The notes beneath the pieces were generated by a model that did no database searches, had not been told where the DNA came from, and worked only from the letters and a program-made list of their open reading frames with translations. Below, piece by piece: positions 59,545 to 64,000 of a stretch of 64,000 nt of DNA; the first letter of the stretch is position 1; the number at the start of each line of letters is the position of its first letter. A program made the position numbers and the translations under genes. Source of the DNA: Parasponia andersonii (lineage: Eukaryota > Streptophyta > Magnoliopsida > Rosales > Cannabaceae); contig JXTB01000335.1 in NCBI GenBank assembly GCA_002914805.1, positions 76,360 through 140,359 of the forward strand, given 5' to 3'.

Positions 59545-62190
59545 AAACGTTATAAGTTTTAACTTTTTTAGTAAAAAAAATTATGAATTTTGAATATGTG
59601 AAAAATAATATTTCATTTTTAAATTTCTGTAAAATAATATTTTAATTTTTAGAGTTCTGTAAATTAATATTTTTATTTTTGAATCTTATAAATTAATACA
59701 TTAATATTAATAATTTCTACATATTAATATTTTCAACTTTTGTTTTCTTTGTATATTTAAACTATGAACAAATTAAAAGATACGAAAATTTTTTATTAAC
59801 TTATTAAAAATATTTAGATATTACTATATTATTAAAAATTATTTTATAATTATTTTTTTTGTTAAAAACACAATTCTTTTTACCTATCGTGTTTCTTTTT
59901 TTTTTTGGATTAATCACGTAAAAATACCATAAGTTTTAACTTTTTAGTTAAAAAAATCCTGAATTTTGAATGTCTGTAAAATATACTTTTATTTTTAAAT
60001 TTCTGCAAAATAATACCTTGACTTTTGGATTTATGTAAATTAATACCCTCACTTTTAAATTCTGTAAATTAATATCTTGATATTTACAATTGCTACAAAT
60101 TAATACCCTCACTTTTTTGTTCTCTATGTATATTTATATTATGAGCAAATTAAAAAATACAAACATCTTTCATTAACTCATTAAAAATATTTTGATATTA
60201 GTATATTATCGAAAATTATTTTATAACTATTTTTTTCGTTAATTGTTAAAAGAACACAATTTTTTTTACCTCTTATGTTTCCCTTTTTTTTTCAATTAAC
60301 TACTTTTACCTCTCTATCTAATTTTTTACTTTTCTTTTGTTAAATAAAAAGTGAAATAAGATGAGCACAAATATTTTTTCAGAAATTTTATTATTGTTTA
60401 ATAAATTTTAATTAAGTTGATAATAGCTACTACTTTTTTTTTTATTATTAAAATCAACTAATTGGGCATTAAGGTTATAAATTGATATGAATTTTAAATG
60501 TTAGGGTATTAATTTACAATAATTTTAATTATCAGAGTATTGATTTCCAGAATCCAAAAATGATGATATTATTTTACAGATATTCAAAAGTTAGGATTTT
60601 TTTTTATAGAAAGGATAAAACTCATGGTATTTATTGTTATTAGCATCNTTTTTTTTTTTTTTTTCAATTAACTACTTTTACCTCTCTATCTAATTTTTTA
60701 CTTTTCTTTTGTTAAATAAAAAGTGAAATAAGTTGAGCACAAATATTTTTTCAGAAATTTTATTATTTTTTAATAAATTTTAATTAAGTTGATAATAGCT
60801 ACTACTTTTTTTTAATTATTAAAATCAACTAATTGGGCATTAAGGTTATAAATTTATATGAATTTTAAATGTTAGGGTATTAATTTACAAGAATTTTAAT
60901 TGTCAGAGTATTGATTTCTAGAATCCAAAAATGATGATATTATTTTACAGATATTCAAAAGTTAGGATTTTTTTTTATAGAAAGGATAAAACTCATGGTA
61001 TTTTATTGTTATTAGCATCCCTCCCTCCCTTTTTTTTAACAATGAACTAATTTTACCTTGCTTCTAATTTTTTACTTTTCTTAATTAAATGAAAAGTGAA
61101 ATAAGCTAATTATAAATATTTTTTCAGAAATTTTATCATTGTTTAATAAATTTTAATTAAGTTGATGATGGCTACCATTCAAAAATCAGAGTTTTTTTTA
61201 TGAAAAATTAAAACTTAGGGTATTTTAATGTTATTATCTCTCAAATCAATAACTTAAATGAAATAAAAGTTTAAATCAAATTAAATTTAACTAACCAAAG
61301 TAAAGTAAATATTTTTATTTTTAAATTTCTGTAAAATAATATTTTAATTTTTAGAATTCTGTAAATTAATATTTTTATTTTTGAATTCTACAAATAAATA
61401 CATTAACATTTATAATTTCTATAAATTAATACCTTCAACTTTTGTTTTCTTTGTATATTTATACTATGAACAAATTAAAAGATGCGAAAATTTCTTATTA
61501 ACTTATTAAAAATATTTAGATATTAGTATATTATCGAAAATTATTTTATAACTACTTTTTTGGTTAAAAACACAATTTTTTTTACCTATCGTGTTTTTTT
61601 TTTTTTTTTTTTTTAAAGATTAATCACATAAAATACCATAAGTTTTAACGTTTTAGTTAAAAAAACCCTGAATTTTGAATGTCTGTAAAATATATTTTTA
61701 TTTTTAAATTTCCACAAAATAATACCCTGACTTTTGGATTTATGCAAATTAATATCCTGATATTTACAATTGCTATAAATTAATACCCTCAGTTTTTGTT
61801 CTCTATGTATATTTATACTATGAGCAAATTAGAAAATGCGAAAATCTTTCTTTAACATATTAAAAATATTTTGATATTAGTATATTATCGAAAATTATTT
61901 TATGACTACTTTTTTTCGTTAATTGTTAAATTGCAAGAATTTCAAAAGTTAGGGTATTAATTTGTAGAATCCAAAAGTGAGGGTATTATTTTACAAAAAT
62001 TCAAAAATCAGAGTATTATTTTACAGAAATTTAAAAGTGAGAGTATTATTTTGCAAACATTCAAAAGTCAGTTTTTTTATGAAAAATTAAAACTTAAGGT
62101 ATTTTAATGTTATTATCTCTCAAATCAATAACTTAAATGAAATAAAAGTTTAAATCAAAGTAAATTTAACTAACCAAAGTAAATTAAATA
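59545..62190. mobile_element. Array of fold-back elements built of ~30-bp sub-repeats
   Basis: The basic arm is a string of ~30-bp words such as ctgtaaattaataccctcac and tgcaaaataataccttgact. Left arms begin near taaaaataccataagtttta (59921) and right arms end in the complementary aaaactcatggtattt (60625). Order seen: arm A (59570-59900), full fold-back B (59911-60648), a near-identical second right half (60649-61019), a third worn right half (61020-61240), then arm A again (61305-61610), left arm B again (61611-61930), a short right arm and the same flank as at 61215-61300 (62085-62190). An outer ~0.8-1.7 kb unit has thus been duplicated. No transposase is encoded. Confidence 0.7.
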
Positions 62191-62199
62191 CCTAAATCT

Positions 62200-63079
62200 A
62201 TTAAAACAACCTAAATCTAATTCAAATAAAATAAAATAAGTTAAAATTATAAATTAAAACTACCCAAAAAACACACATTTTAATAAGATAAAAACACAAA
62301 AAACTCTATTTTTTAGAGTTATCATGTTTTCTTCTATTTTTTCCCCCAAAAAAAAAGACGACCAAAGGGTTTGTACGAAGAGAAGCATCAGTCTCCCTCG
62401 TAACCTCGTCCCTCCTCCTGCCGGTGTTGTTTTAGAGAGAAGGTTAGATAGATATCACATAAACATTTCCAATATTTCATTAGTTTATTATTGTTAGATT
62501 TAATTTGTCTTAAATGGAGAAATGGTCATTCATTCTTATTGATGGAAGCTTCTTTTTTTTCTTTTTTTTTTTCGGTACGTCTTACGACAATTGGCAAAGT
62601 AATATGCAATTTATATGTCCTTAATATAGAATTTAGTTCAACTATGATATTTTTGGTACGTAAATTGGATAGATATCACTTTTAAGAGCAATTGAAATTG
62701 ATATATACGGATAGAATCATTCAGCGTAGCAAATTTGCAAACACACAAATATATTTTTCCATGTACAAATATAGCTAGTACAAGTACTTTTATAAGAAAT
62801 GCTGATACCCCCCCAAAAAAAAAAGAAAAACTGGTACTACCTTGCATAAAGTGGTATTTGAGTGATGCAATATCTTTTGTCTTCTAGTAGGTCACACTTT
62901 TATTTGCAGAAAGAACAAGAAAAAGAATTGAATTTGACTTTAATGAGTTACAGATGGTCATGGATGAAAATAAAAGGCAGCGAGAATGGTGCATCACGTT
63001 TCTTTTCGTGCGAACCTTTTGGTATTCCTTTTTTTTTTTTTAAAAACAAAAAAAAACAAAAAAAAAAAAAAAAAAAGGA
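62200..63079. other. Spacer with a short GC-richer patch
   Basis: A patch at about 62365-62440 (gaagcatcagtctccctcgt, cctcctcctgccggtgttgt) stands out from the AT-rich flanks and looks leader-like. No open frame continues from it. Confidence 0.35.
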
Positions 63080-63190
63080 AGAGAAGCTGGACGGAAAGGT
63101 AGTTATGGACTAACTCTGTTAAAAATAATTTTGTAGGAGGTGACACTTTCTAAGTAGTAGGACATGGAGAGGGAAAGGAAAGTAGATAAG
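63080..63190 (-). repeat. Long inverted arm, right
   Basis: Its reverse complement reads CTCTCCATGTCC, AGTGTCACCTCCTACAAAA, TTAACAGAGTTAGTCC, CTACCTTTCCGTCCAGCTTC and so pairs with 57580-57695. A poly-A run precedes it (63054-63076). Confidence 0.65.
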
Positions 63191-63379
63191 TAATTTCTTT
63201 CTAATATTAAGAGGCACCAAATGGTGATATTGCAGACTTTATAAAAATGGGTATTTATAAAATAAAAATAAAAATAGGTATTTACGAAAATATAGTTTTG
63301 AAACGGGTATAGTTACCTACAGTACAGGGCTTCTTATTTGAATTCAGGCCCAAATTCGGAAAAAGTCGGTATTTGGATG

Positions 63380-63545
63380 CACTGAATTTTTTGAAAATTC
63401 CCAGTTGATTTAGAATAATATCATTTTCTAAAAGCTTATTTATAAAGATACAACTTTTTAGATGTAATTAGAAAAATAACACTTTCTTCATAATTGATAT
63501 TTCTTAAAGATCCTTTAAGTAACTACTATGGTTACTTAGGGGGGG
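63380..63545. mobile_element. Dispersed MITE-like repeat, copy 3 (partial)
   Basis: ttttttgaaaattcccagtt and the 'aataatatcattttctaaaa' and 'agaaaaataacactttctt' blocks match the families at 17490 and 25080. It ends at about 63540 (ttacttagggggggc) where the match is lost. Confidence 0.45.
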
Positions 63546-64000
63546 CATTTGTACGGAGAGTTCAAAAGTAAGTTTCAAATTGATACTAAAGTAAGAAAGG
63601 GTGATATGATTTCCAGGGAAGCTGTATTACTCTGTTTGGATTGGAATGGGAATCTTATCTTGATTCCTAAGAATATCAAATTAATGTGTTTGGTTTTGCG
63701 TGATAATAGAAAAGCAATATTTGTTTTTTAAGCAGGAAGCGTAAGCAACTTTAGCAATATAATATACATTATATATATATATATATATACATACATATTC
63801 TAATAATTTATTTATGTTATATTGATATACAACAAATATTACTAAGTTAATGCTTTTGAAAATTTAAATTAGCACGAAATCATTTTAAAGTTTTTGTAAA
63901 TACTAACAGAGTTTAATTACAATTTACCAATTCAATTCAAATTTATTGAACGTTTTCTGATTATATATAGCTCCTTATTTTATCTTTTCACCCACATTGA
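63546..64000. other. Terminal AT-rich spacer
   Basis: Holds a TA microsatellite (about 63769-63790). A 60-codon frame at 63549 has no recognisable domain. Confidence 0.4.

Noticed and set aside
59242-59593. Overlapping 63-106-residue open frames on both strands
   Set aside because: They lie in a GC-rich patch where stops are rare, have Cys/Arg/His-rich unlikely composition, and none resembles a domain.
1-64000. CRISPR arrays, operons or prokaryotic defence systems
   Set aside because: The sequence is plant nuclear DNA with spliced genes; the short repeats lack spacer regularity.

Overview
The window is nuclear DNA of a eudicot plant. It is very AT-rich between genes. The genes are split by GT-AG introns with plant-like splice sites, and the proteins include plant-specific ones such as the chloroplast NDH subunit NdhS. 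The intergenic DNA is a mosaic of MITEs, SINEs, a LINE fragment and worn LTR-retrotransposon pieces. I could not fix the family or species. Three single N bases (36938, 45265, 60648) show that this is an assembled draft.

Eight host genes are supported, in this order: a UAP56-binding mRNA-export factor (UIEF type, minus, 1508-2171, C-terminal end not resolved); mitochondrial group III nucleoside diphosphate kinase (minus, 9551-14753, 7 exons); a PH-domain protein (minus, 18080-20912, 7 coding exons, with uORFs); NdhS (plus, 28292-29026, no intron); KGD4/MRPS36-type 2-oxoglutarate dehydrogenase adaptor (minus, 29329-31268); two small paralogous plant proteins of the RVKVxxTKxE family, probably DUF7890 (plus 38098-38565; minus 41151-41477); and UBR7, a UBR-box plus PHD-finger protein (minus, 46070-49511). 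Exon phases close exactly for every spliced model. From memory, this is the gene order of Arabidopsis chromosome 4 from about At4g23910 down to At4g23860, so the block looks like conserved microsynteny with the spacers inflated by repeats.

Region by region: 1-2.8 kb UIEF gene; 2.8-9.5 kb repeat-rich spacer (LTR-like piece, SINE-like piece, 83-bp duplication, fold-back MITE); 9.5-14.9 kb NDPK gene, whose introns host a SINE with a perfect 17-bp target-site duplication and a pair of inverted copia-type LTRs; 15-18 kb MITEs; 18-21.4 kb PH gene; 21.4-28.2 kb gene-free repeats; 28.3-31.3 kb the tail-to-tail NdhS/KGD4 pair; 31.4-37.7 kb a run of MITEs and an odd AACGAC-rich island; 37.7-41.5 kb the two small paralogues; 41.5-46 kb empty; 46-49.9 kb UBR7; 50-57 kb a decayed inverted duplicate of the 37.7-39.5 kb locus, split by a LINE, a hAT-like MITE and another insertion; 57-64 kb a dense repeat complex (112-bp minisatellite, long inverted arms, fold-back array) around an orphan GC-rich, promoter-like island.

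The genes do not form one pathway. Several serve organelle energy metabolism (NDPK3 type, KGD4, NdhS) and two serve nuclear functions (UIEF mRNA export, UBR7). The most informative structure is the inverted duplication flanking UBR7: the intact locus acts as an empty-site reference that dates and delimits the insertions in the dead copy. I saw no evidence for a novel multi-gene biological system.
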